From NCBI RefSeq assembly GCF_000383875.1, contig NZ_KB912915.1, positions 82,484 through 146,483 on the forward strand: a stretch of DNA of 64,000 nucleotides, written 5' to 3'. Below, one piece after another: positions 8,207 to 15,434 of this stretch. Every line of letters starts with the position of its first letter. The stretch's first letter is position 1. The position numbers were made by a program, and so were the translations under genes. Origin of the DNA: Caldibacillus debilis DSM 16016 (GTDB lineage: Bacteria; Bacillota; Bacilli; Bacillales; Caldibacillaceae). The notes beneath the pieces are model-generated. The model was not told the DNA's origin. It did not search any database and saw nothing but the letters and a program-made list of their open reading frames with translations.

Positions 8207-9834
8207 CATTTTCCTATCCCGACGGGGACCGGTGCGCCTTGGAAGACATCTCCTTCGCCGTGAACCCCGGGGAGTTCGTCCTCCTTCTGGGGCCTTCGGG
8301 GAGCGGAAAATCGACGCTGCTGAGGCTGTTTAAAAGGGAGATCGCCCCGCACGGAAGGCGGGAAGGGGAGATTTTGTTCCGGGGCAAACCTTTGGAACGG
8401 ACGGATAAAATGTTGGCGGCCAAAAAAATCGGGTTCGTCTTCCAGGATCCGGAAAACCAGATCGTCATGGACCATGTGCTGGACGAACTCGTCTTCGGTT
8501 TGGAAAACATGGGGATGGAAACGGATGAGATGCGAAAGCGCGTGGCGGAAATGGCCCATTTTTTCGGGATCCACCCGCTCCTGGACAAGGAAATCCATCA
8601 CCTCTCCGGCGGCCAAAAACAGCTGATCAATCTGGCCTCCGTCCTGCTGATGGGGCCGGATGTCCTGCTCCTGGACGAACCGACGGCCCAATTGGATCCG
8701 GTGGCCACGAAGGATTTTTTGCATATCATCAAACGGATGAACGAGGAGTTCGGCTTGACGGTTTTGCTGGCGGAACACCGCCTGGACGAGGTGTTCCCCT
8801 TGGCAGACCGGGTCCTGTTTTTGGAAAGGGGAAAGCTCCTATTGGACGAACCACCGAAAAGGGCCCTCTGCCGGATGGAAAAAAGGGAGGAAAAGGCGGT
8901 CCGCGCCTTCTTGCCGGCAGTTCCCCGGCTCTTTTTGGAATTTTTCCCCGATCCGGATCCGGAGGATCTCCCCCTGTCGGTAAAGGAAGGAAAAAGGCGG
9001 CTCGGGCAATACACCGTCGGGGCCGCCGATCCCGAAAAGGAGGATTCCGGAAAAAAGGACAAGGAGCAGCCTCTGTTGGAAGTGAAGGCGGCGGAATTCC
9101 GCTACGGGAAGGACGAAAGGAAAGTGCTTGACCGCCTTTCCCTGACCGTCTTTGAAGGGGAGCTCCTGGCGATCGTCGGGGCCAACGGGACGGGCAAATC
9201 CACATTGCTCAAGGCCATGGCCGGCCTTCTTCCGGTGCAAAGGGGGCGCATCTTCTATCGGGGAAAAAAATTGGCGCGGCCGCAGCCGGAGGAAATCGCC
9301 TATCTGCCGCAAAATCCGAAACTTCTCTTTATCCGCGACACGATCGGCGGAGAATTGGCCGCCGTCGCCGGGCGGTTCCGGATCGAGGCCGGAAAGGAAA
9401 GGGCGGAGGAACTGGCGGAATTTTTCCGCATCCGGCACGTCATGGACCGCCATCCTTATGATGTGAGCGGCGGCGAGCTGCAGAAAGCGGCCCTTGCCGC
9501 CTTGCTCCTTCCTTCCCCGCGGCTGCTTCTGCTGGATGAACCGACAAAGGGGATGGACCCGGAGATGAAAAGGGAATTCGCCGATCTATTAAAGGCGCTG
9601 CGGAAGGAGGGGACGACGGTCGTCCTCGTCACCCATGACATCGAATTCGCCGCAGTCTGCGCCACGCGATGCGCCATGATGTTCGCCGGCCGGATCGCCG
9701 CCGCTTCCCCGACGGAACAGTTTTTTAAGGGAAATTCCTTTTATACGACCGCAATCAGTCGCCTGACAAGGAACAGCCATGTACCGGAAGTGATCTCGAT
9801 CGGGGAGGCGAGAAAAAAATGGACGATTCCGTAA
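8179..9834 (+). CDS. ecfA: Fused double ECF ATPase (EcfA1-EcfA2 in one chain)
   Basis: This 551-residue protein has two complete ABC ATPase domains in tandem. The first has Walker A GPSGSGKST (~38-46), signature LSGGQKQ and Walker B LLLDEPTAQ. The second has GANGTGKST, signature VSGGELQK and LLLLDEPTKG. A ~60-residue charged linker joins them. Standard ECF modules carry two separate A proteins, so this is a fused version. The start lies just after AAAGGAGG and overlaps ecfT, and the S-component gene overlaps its end by 16 bases. It powers import by ATP hydrolysis at the cytoplasmic face. Confidence 0.92.
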   Translation: MAILEAKNLTFSYPDGDRCALEDISFAVNPGEFVLLLGPSGSGKSTLLRLFKREIAPHGRREGEILFRGKPLERTDKMLAAKKIGFVFQDPENQIVMDHVLDELVFGLENMGMETDEMRKRVAEMAHFFGIHPLLDKEIHHLSGGQKQLINLASVLLMGPDVLLLDEPTAQLDPVATKDFLHIIKRMNEEFGLTVLLAEHRLDEVFPLADRVLFLERGKLLLDEPPKRALCRMEKREEKAVRAFLPAVPRLFLEFFPDPDPEDLPLSVKEGKRRLGQYTVGAADPEKEDSGKKDKEQPLLEVKAAEFRYGKDERKVLDRLSLTVFEGELLAIVGANGTGKSTLLKAMAGLLPVQRGRIFYRGKKLARPQPEEIAYLPQNPKLLFIRDTIGGELAAVAGRFRIEAGKERAEELAEFFRIRHVMDRHPYDVSGGELQKAALAALLLPSPRLLLLDEPTKGMDPEMKREFADLLKALRKEGTTVVLVTHDIEFAAVCATRCAMMFAGRIAAASPTEQFFKGNSFYTTAISRLTRNSHVPEVISIGEARKKWTIP

Positions 9835-10550
9835 AGACCCCAAAAAGAAAAAGGCGGGCCTACGCCTGGCCGGCGGCCTTCCTCATCCTGTTCATCGCCC
9901 TGCTGCTCGCCTTTCCCCTCTTCATCCAGAAACATTATTTGTCCGTCAGCCTGTGCCTGATGGCGGCCAGTTTCCTGCCCCTCATGATCCGCTTTGAATG
10001 GAAAAAGATGATCGGAAGGGAAATCGTCATCCTCGCGGTATTGGGAGCGGTGGCCGCCCTTTCCCGGGTTCCGTTCGCTTCGCTTCCCAGCGTTCAACCG
10101 ACCACCTTCGTCGTGATCCTGACCGGGGCCGTTTTCGGAGCGGAAAGCGGATTTGCGGTGGGGGCTTTGGCCGCCCTGGTTTCCAACATCTTCCTCGGAC
10201 AGGGACCGTGGACCCCGTGGCAGATGTACGGCTGGGGGATGATCGGATGGATCAGCGGACTTCTCCGGTCCTCATTTTTTATAAAAAACTCCTTCGGCAG
10301 GGGCCTGTTCGGTTTCCTTTCCGGCTTCGCCTTTAACTGGCTGATGAACCTGTGGGTCATCCTCACCGTCCTGGACCATTGGAACTGGAAAGGGATTGCC
10401 GCCATTTACGGGGCAAGCTTTTTCTTCGATTTGGCCCACGCCTTATCCAACGTATTTTTTCTTGCGGTCTTTTCCAACAGCTGGATGAAAATCCTTCTCC
10501 GGATGAAAAGGAAATACGGCCTTTTGGAGGCGGAATCGGACGGCAAATGA
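9819..10550 (+). CDS. ECF S component, predicted cobalamin-specific
   Basis: This 243-residue membrane protein is of the ECF substrate-binding (S component) type. After a basic N-terminus there are about six hydrophobic segments. The AALSRVPFASLPSVQPTTF region and the following FGAESGFAVGALAALVSN are typical of the COG4720/CbrT-like group. It is last in the operon, translationally coupled to the ATPase gene, with its own GGGGAGG site. Cobalamin as substrate is inferred from the riboswitch and the transcobalamin-like neighbours; by family alone another vitamin is possible. Confidence 0.85.
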   Translation: MDDSVKTPKRKRRAYAWPAAFLILFIALLLAFPLFIQKHYLSVSLCLMAASFLPLMIRFEWKKMIGREIVILAVLGAVAALSRVPFASLPSVQPTTFVVILTGAVFGAESGFAVGALAALVSNIFLGQGPWTPWQMYGWGMIGWISGLLRSSFFIKNSFGRGLFGFLSGFAFNWLMNLWVILTVLDHWNWKGIAAIYGASFFFDLAHALSNVFFLAVFSNSWMKILLRMKRKYGLLEAESDGK

Positions 10551-10714
10551 CGAAGCGATGGACCGGCCCAAGAAAGGAAAACCGGATCCGCCATCCGGCC
10601 GGTCCCGTCATCCTTGCGAGCCCCGGCCAACTCCATCCGTTCAAAACGACCGGGGTTCACGTTGCGGGTGACCGCCGGGCCGTGCATGACGATGGAAAAA
10701 CGAATTCTAAACTT

Positions 10715-10753
10715 CCTAACAGCGCATCCCCGCGTTGTTAGGTTTTGATTTTT
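10715..10753 (+). terminator. Terminator of the B12 uptake operon
   Basis: A hairpin (CCTAACA.CGC paired with GCG..TGTTAGG) is followed by TTTTGATTTTTT, about 165 bases after the S-component stop. Nothing coding is seen between the stop and the hairpin. Confidence 0.75.
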
Positions 10754-10847
10754 TCGGGCCGTTCCGAAAAGGTCAATTGGGCCATCGGAGCCCAATTCGG
10801 CCTCGCAAGGGAGGAAAAAACCGATCCGGCATCCGTCCATCAGGGCC

Positions 10848-11310
10848 ATGATTTTGGACAAAACGGTTCGGATGTTGGACACCGGTTGCGATGATGGACA
10901 TTTTTTCCGTGATGATGGACGTTTTTTTCGCGATGATAAACGTTTTTTCCAAAATGTTGGTTATTTTTTCCTTTATGTTGGACAAATTTTTTTTCGTGTT
11001 GAACATACATTTGAAAATGTTGGACATTCCCTGGGATATTGGACATTTTTATCCGGATGTTGAACGATCCGGTTGAGATGATGGACGATCGGCCCGGCAA
11101 ACCGGAACAAATGTTGAACGTTTTGCCCCAAATATTGAACAAACGGGACTTTCTATCGGACGATTCGCCAAAATCTTGGGCATTTTTCTTTGAATTTGGA
11201 ACCGTCCGGTACGGATCGGAAAAACAAGAATGCGGGACAAATTTTCCCCGTGTTGAACAGTCGGCGGTCAAGATTGGACATTTCAATATCATGCCATATG
11301 GCAATGGAAC
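10848..11310. repeat. Degenerate 21-bp repeat with phased T-tracts
   Basis: About fifteen imperfect units of the type ATG(A/T)TGGACNTTTTTTCCN run through this stretch. In the best-kept part, T-runs begin at 10901, 10922, 10943, 10964 and 10987: three steps of exactly 21 bp and one of 23. This is two helical turns, so the DNA should be intrinsically bent. On the minus strand a 21-bp unit equals seven codons and gives short KMSNI-like heptapeptide repeats, but unit length varies and frames break, with no convincing start. It lies between the B12 operon terminator and the SPFH gene. Confidence 0.75.
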
Positions 11311-11576
11311 CGGATAAAAACATTTGAACCCTCTTGCCTTTCAAGCGAATTCACTTTTGTGCGGATAATTTCCCCGGATAAAAATATTCGGACCCTCCCG
11401 CCCCGGCAAAGGATGGACGATGATCCGATCGGCGGCGCGGGACCATTCCAACGGGCAAAAAAAGAAAGCGTCTGATCCGAACGCTTATCGGAAAGGCAGG
11501 CCTCCTTCCATGGCTGCCACCCGATCAAAAAGAGTGGAAAAACGTCGCGGCCCGAGACCGCAAAGCCCGATCAAAG

Positions 11577-11672
11577 AATCCGAAAATAAATTCAATGGGC
11601 TCGCATTCCGAAACGGCTTGACCCTGTCCTCGAATGCTTCCCAATCCGAAAATAAATTCAATAGGCTCGCAT
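11577..11672. repeat. 30-bp direct repeat pair, 66-bp offset
   Basis: Two 30-bp copies at 11577-11606 and 11643-11672 differ at one base. They begin AATCCGAAAATAAATTCAAT. No third copy is seen on either side. No gene is evident in 11311-11730. Confidence 0.85.
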
Positions 11673-11730
11673 CCGGGTTCTCCCATGGCACCCCTTCGAC
11701 AAAAAATGGCCGTTCGGAAGGCAACCGAAA

Positions 11731-11759
11731 TTGAAAAATGTTCTGAAATATGATATCAT
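11731..11759 (+). promoter_or_regulatory. SigA-type promoter of the SPFH gene
   Basis: TTGAAA (11731-11736) and TATCAT (11754-11759) are separated by 17 bases, 32 bases before the SPFH start codon. Confidence 0.65.
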
Positions 11760-11790
11760 AATAATATAAAATTAATATTGGAGTGATTTT

Positions 11791-12633
11791 ATGAAAGAAA
11801 CCAGAGCCTGGTCGATGAACGGTTATCTCGGCATCCTCATCCTTGTCCTCCTGATCGGATCCGCCGCCTTTCTGGCCTGGAAACAACAGTGGATCCTTGC
11901 CGTCATTATCTTCCTTGTCGCCGCGGTCCTGGCGACGGGCATCACCATCGTCCAGCCGAATCAGGCGAAGGTCGTCATCTTCTTCGGAAAATATTTGGGG
12001 TCGATCCGGGAAAGCGGCCTGTTTTTAACGGTGCCATTGACGGTCCGCGACACGATCTCCCTTCGGGTGCGAAACTTCAACAGCAACAAGCTGAAAGTGA
12101 ATGACGTGTTGGGGAATCCGATCGAAATCGCGGCCGTGGTCGTCTTCAAAGTCGTCGATTCGGCCAAGGCACGGTTCGATGTGGAGGATTATGAACAGTT
12201 CGTGGAGATCCAAAGCGAAACGGCCATCCGCCACGTGGCCACCAAATATCCCTATGATGCCTTCGAAGATGAAGAGATCACCCTGAGGGGAAATCCGGAA
12301 GAAATTTCTTCAGAACTGACCAAGAATTTGCAGGAACGGTTAAATGTGGCAGGCGTCGAAGTCATCGAGGCCCGTCTGACCCATCTGGCCTACTCGACGG
12401 AAATCGCCAGCGCCATGCTGCAGCGGCAGCAGGCGGCGGCCATCCTGTCCGCCAGGCAAAAAATTGTCAGCGGCGCCGTATCCATGGCGCAAATGGCGGT
12501 GCAGCAACTGCAGGAAAGCGGAACGGTGGAATTGGATGAAGAAAGAAAAGTGAACATGGTGAACAACTTGCTTGTCGCGATCATTTCCGACCGGGGTGCC
12601 CAACCAGTCATCAATGCGGGAAGCCTGTATTAA
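11791..12633 (+). CDS. SPFH/band 7 domain protein
   Basis: This 280-residue membrane-anchored protein has two closely spaced hydrophobic helices (~10-30 and 34-53) followed by an SPFH/prohibitin-homology domain. Typical pieces are VQPNQAKVVIFFGKYLGSI, a VPLTVRDTISLRVRNF strand pair and the helical GVEVIEARLTHLAYSTEIA. The C-terminal helices are alanine- and glutamine-rich (MLQRQQAAAIL). Family members organise membrane microdomains. The start follows GGAGTG. A small ribbon-helix-helix gene follows after 22 bases, and the two share one promoter and one terminator. Confidence 0.88.
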   Translation: MKETRAWSMNGYLGILILVLLIGSAAFLAWKQQWILAVIIFLVAAVLATGITIVQPNQAKVVIFFGKYLGSIRESGLFLTVPLTVRDTISLRVRNFNSNKLKVNDVLGNPIEIAAVVVFKVVDSAKARFDVEDYEQFVEIQSETAIRHVATKYPYDAFEDEEITLRGNPEEISSELTKNLQERLNVAGVEVIEARLTHLAYSTEIASAMLQRQQAAAILSARQKIVSGAVSMAQMAVQQLQESGTVELDEERKVNMVNNLLVAIISDRGAQPVINAGSLY

Positions 12634-12655
12634 TTGGCAACGGTCGTGAATAAAC

Positions 12656-12838
12656 ATGCCGAAGAAAAAAAATTTTCCGCTGCGCCTTGACCCGGAACTT
12701 TATGCCATTCTCGAGCGTTGGGCACAGGATGAATTCCGAAGCGTGAACGGCCATATCGAATACCTGCTGCGGGAGGCCGCGAAAAAAGCGGGAAGATGGA
12801 AGGAAAAACCGCGGCCCTCCCGCGGGGAAAAGGAGTAG
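12656..12838 (+). CDS. Small ribbon-helix-helix (Arc-like) protein
   Basis: This 60-residue basic protein carries an Arc/MetJ-type ribbon-helix-helix: strand [18 protein letters not shown], then [18 protein letters not shown]. The tail is lysine/arginine-rich. It is likely a dimeric DNA-binding protein. It is co-transcribed with the SPFH gene, and no toxin partner is visible, so an antitoxin role is not supported. The ribosome-binding site is weak, which suggests translational coupling. Confidence 0.7.
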   Translation: MPKKKNFPLRLDPELYAILERWAQDEFRSVNGHIEYLLREAAKKAGRWKEKPRPSRGEKE

Positions 12839-12850
12839 GGGGTAAAATAA

Positions 12851-12889
12851 TCTGTCCCGGATCCAAACGGAACCGGGACAGATTTTTTT
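12851..12889 (+). terminator. Terminator after the SPFH/RHH unit
   Basis: A 10-base stem (CTGTCCCGG paired with CCGGGACAG) with a short loop is followed by ATTTTTTT, 13 bases after the small gene. Confidence 0.9.
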
Positions 12890-13253
12890 CCGATCGGGGA
12901 AGGCGTCCGCTCCACCCGTTCCCGTAAAAAAAGGCCCTTTCCCCTTTCGGCTACTTCTGCGGCCGGCGGCGGTCATACCATTCCTTGTGAAAGGGGCATC
13001 CGCGCTTTTCAACGATTGGCATCCGCTTCTATTATGCATCCGCCCGCATCGGCGAAAATCCAAGAGAAGACGGGACATCCCCGGCAAGCCTCCCGTTTCC
13101 CCGTCCAAATGCCGGCCGGTTAAAGAATGATCCCGCCTTTCCTTTCCGCTCCCCGCGCAAAGGCCGACGGATTCTGAAAGCCGGAAGATCCGCGGATTCC
13201 CCTGTTATCCAATCCGGGGATGTTGCGTATTAATGACAAAGGGCAGGTTTAGG

Positions 13254-13411
13254 CAGACCGGTCGAAAAGGATCCTGTTTCCGCTTCCTTAGGCAAGGGCG
13301 GCAAGCGGAGCGACGGACGGGGACAGACCCGTTGAAACTGACCTTCAACTGGAACGTCTCGATCCCTTTGTGTACGCCGTAGATCGGCAGACCCGTTGAA
13401 AATGATCTTCC
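13254..13411. repeat. Imperfect tandem repeat, 64-70 bp offset
   Basis: A motif beginning CAGACCCGTTGAAA occurs at 13324 and 13388, with two mismatches over 23 bases and a 64-bp offset. A more diverged copy lies at 13254. No gene is evident in 12890-13445. Confidence 0.65.
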
Positions 13412-13445
13412 AACCCCTTCTTCAGCCTGTTTTGTGGCGCCATTT

Positions 13446-13673
13446 TTAAATCCAAGTGGCGATGATGGCGGGGAGCCAATTCCACCAGCTGGACTGGAGA
13501 TTATAATGGAGCTGCTGTTCTTCAAAACTCATATCATCGAACAACTCGTTGTGATTTTTTCCGGTTTGCTTTTTCCGCTCGTTCATCGAAGAAATATAGG
13601 CATATTGAATGGGAACCATGATGCCCGTATAAAGGACCAATATGATCGCAAGGACGATGTAAAAAACCGTCAT
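13446..13673 (-). CDS. DUF3949-family small membrane protein
   Basis: This is a 75-residue protein with an N-terminal membrane helix (residues ~1-22). The motif MVPIQYAYI precedes an acidic stretch (ELFDDMSFEEQQLHY), and a hydrophobic C-terminal helix follows. The pattern matches the Bacillaceae family DUF3949, whose function is unknown. A GGGGGTAGG sequence precedes the ATG. It is a lone gene, convergent with nothing nearby. Confidence 0.7.
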   Translation of the reverse strand: MTVFYIVLAIILVLYTGIMVPIQYAYISSMNERKKQTGKNHNELFDDMSFEEQQLHYNLQSSWWNWLPAIIATWI

Positions 13674-13937
13674 CTTTCCTACCCCCTCCGATTTTTTGCC
13701 GAGGACGTTCCTGACATTCTGCCTTTTTTACGAATCAAGCCCCGCGGCGGTTTCATTTTTTTCTGAAAATACCGATACCCTTCCGGCCACGCCGCCCGCG
13801 GCATCCGCCGACGATGCCCTGGGACGTGGCAGATCAAGAAGTGACGCAGCCGGAATTCAGCGTCCGGAACAAGTCCTCTTCCCCTTCCCCCGATTTTTCC
13901 TTTAAAAATCGCCCTGGCATTTTTTTCGGGAATTTCG

Positions 13938-13962
13938 TATACTGTTAATGAAAACGTTTTCA
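13938..13962 (+). promoter_or_regulatory. megL promoter with CcpA cre site
   Basis: A -10 TATACT (13938-13943) is followed at once by TGAAAACGTTTTCA (13949-13962). This matches the cre consensus TGWAANCGNTNWCA at every position and covers the probable start of transcription. The -35 is weak. Confidence 0.7.
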
Positions 13963-13982
13963 ATTGAGAAAGGGGTTTTTCC

Positions 13983-15197
13983 ATGGATTATGGAAACCGG
14001 ATGGAAACGATGCTGATTCATTCCGGATATGACGCCCGCGATTACAAAGACAGCCTCTCCCCGCCGCTATACCTCAGTTCCACCTTTGTTTTCCCGACCG
14101 CCGAGCAAGGTGAACAGCGCTTTTCCGGAAAGGACGACGGATTCATCTATTCGCGTCTGGCCAACCCGACGGTGCGAATCCTTGAAGAGCGGATGGCCGC
14201 TTTGGAAAAGGGCGAGGATGCCATCGCCTTCGCCTCCGGCATGGCCGCCGTCTCCGCCGTATTGCTCCATTTAACGAAAGCCGGGGATCATATTCTCTGC
14301 TCCCGGGGCATCTACGGCTGCACCTTCGGGCTTTTGCGGCTGTTCCAGGAAAAGAACGGGATCACCTACAGTTTCTGTTCGATGACCGACGAAAAAGAGA
14401 TCGAAGCGGGACTCCGGGAAAATACGGCCTGCATTTTTTTGGAAACCCCGGTCAATCCTACGATGGAAGTGAACGATCTGGAACTGGTCGTCAAAGCGGC
14501 CAGACGCCGCGGCATTCCCGTCGTGGTGGACAACACCTTTTCTTCTCCCTATTTGCAAAATCCCCTCGAGTTCGGCTGCGATTATGTCGTGCACAGCGCC
14601 ACCAAATACATCGGCGGCCATGGGGACGTGATTGCCGGCATCGTCGTCGGCAAGGACCGGGAAGCGATGCAACAGTTGAGAAACCGGATTCAAAAAGACA
14701 TCGGCGGCATTATTTCTCCCTTCGACGCCTGGCTTTTATTGCGGGGATTAAAAACTTTGCACGTCCGCATGGACCGCCATGTGGAAAACGCAAAAAAACT
14801 TTTTGAATATTTAAAAACCGTTCCCCTCGTGGAAAAGATTTTTTATCCCGGGGATCCGGAAAACAAATATTATCCGGTGGTGAAAAAGCAAATGCGGGCA
14901 CCGGGCGCCATGCTTTCCTTTACGGTTAAGGGGGGAAGGGAAATGGCGCAGGCCTTGATCGACGCATTGAAAATGGTGAAAATTGCCGTAAGCCTCGGCG
15001 ACGCGGAAACCTTGATCCAGCACCCGGCGACGATGACCCATTCCGCCGTGCCCGCCGAGTCAAGGGAAGCGATGGGGATTACCGATAACATGCTCCGTTT
15101 ATCCGTCGGATTGGAGGCGGCGGAAGACATTATCGAGGACTTCCGGCGGGCCTTTCAAAAAGCGGAAAGGCTTTGGTCCGGCAAGAAACTCGCCTGA
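13983..15197 (+). CDS. megL: Methionine gamma-lyase-like PLP enzyme
   Basis: This is a 404-residue Cys/Met-metabolism PLP enzyme. The PLP lysine is in HSATKYIGGHGD. A tyrosine-arginine PLP-phosphate motif is in YSRLANPT, and SSTF and SLGDAETLIQHPATMTHS are family hallmarks. YGCTFGLL carries the cysteine that marks methionine gamma-lyases at the active site, which favours cleavage of methionine to methanethiol, ammonia and 2-oxobutyrate over cystathionine synthesis. A cystathionine/homocysteine lyase cannot be excluded. The gene is monocistronic. The cre site at its start of transcription predicts glucose repression and hence a catabolic role. Confidence 0.82.
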   Translation: MDYGNRMETMLIHSGYDARDYKDSLSPPLYLSSTFVFPTAEQGEQRFSGKDDGFIYSRLANPTVRILEERMAALEKGEDAIAFASGMAAVSAVLLHLTKAGDHILCSRGIYGCTFGLLRLFQEKNGITYSFCSMTDEKEIEAGLRENTACIFLETPVNPTMEVNDLELVVKAARRRGIPVVVDNTFSSPYLQNPLEFGCDYVVHSATKYIGGHGDVIAGIVVGKDREAMQQLRNRIQKDIGGIISPFDAWLLLRGLKTLHVRMDRHVENAKKLFEYLKTVPLVEKIFYPGDPENKYYPVVKKQMRAPGAMLSFTVKGGREMAQALIDALKMVKIAVSLGDAETLIQHPATMTHSAVPAESREAMGITDNMLRLSVGLEAAEDIIEDFRRAFQKAERLWSGKKLA

Positions 15198-15339
15198 CCG
15201 CCGCAAGGAAGGAAGAAGGTCCGAAACGCCATACCGGATAGATGGCCGGATCCGGCGGCTTTTGCCAGGGGGTGGACGTACGAACGGGCAAAAAAAGGGG
15301 GCCTCATTTCTTTTACAGGCTGCGAAAGCAGCAATGGGC

Positions 15340-15384
15340 AAAGGAAAGGCTGCCGTCAAAATTTTAAAAGGCAGCCTTCCTTTT
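15340..15384. terminator. Hairpin between convergent megL and argS
   Basis: AAAGGAAAGGCTGCC pairs with GGCAGCCTTCCTTT around an AT-rich loop. It lies between two convergent genes and probably acts in both directions, though the T runs are modest. Confidence 0.6.
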
Positions 15385-15434
15385 GGATATTTCCCCGCTC
15401 CCGGACCGCAGGCACCCTCGTTCGCGCCCGCATC

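Noticed and set aside
10773..11344. Minus-strand KMSNI-like heptapeptide ORFs as a protein-coding gene
   Set aside because: Units vary from 18 to 33 bases so the frame breaks, there is no good start site, and no single frame covers the repeat.
13983..15197. Calling the PLP enzyme cystathionine gamma-synthase
   Set aside because: The active-site YGCTF cysteine and the isolated, cre-controlled position favour methionine gamma-lyase, though the distinction is not absolute.
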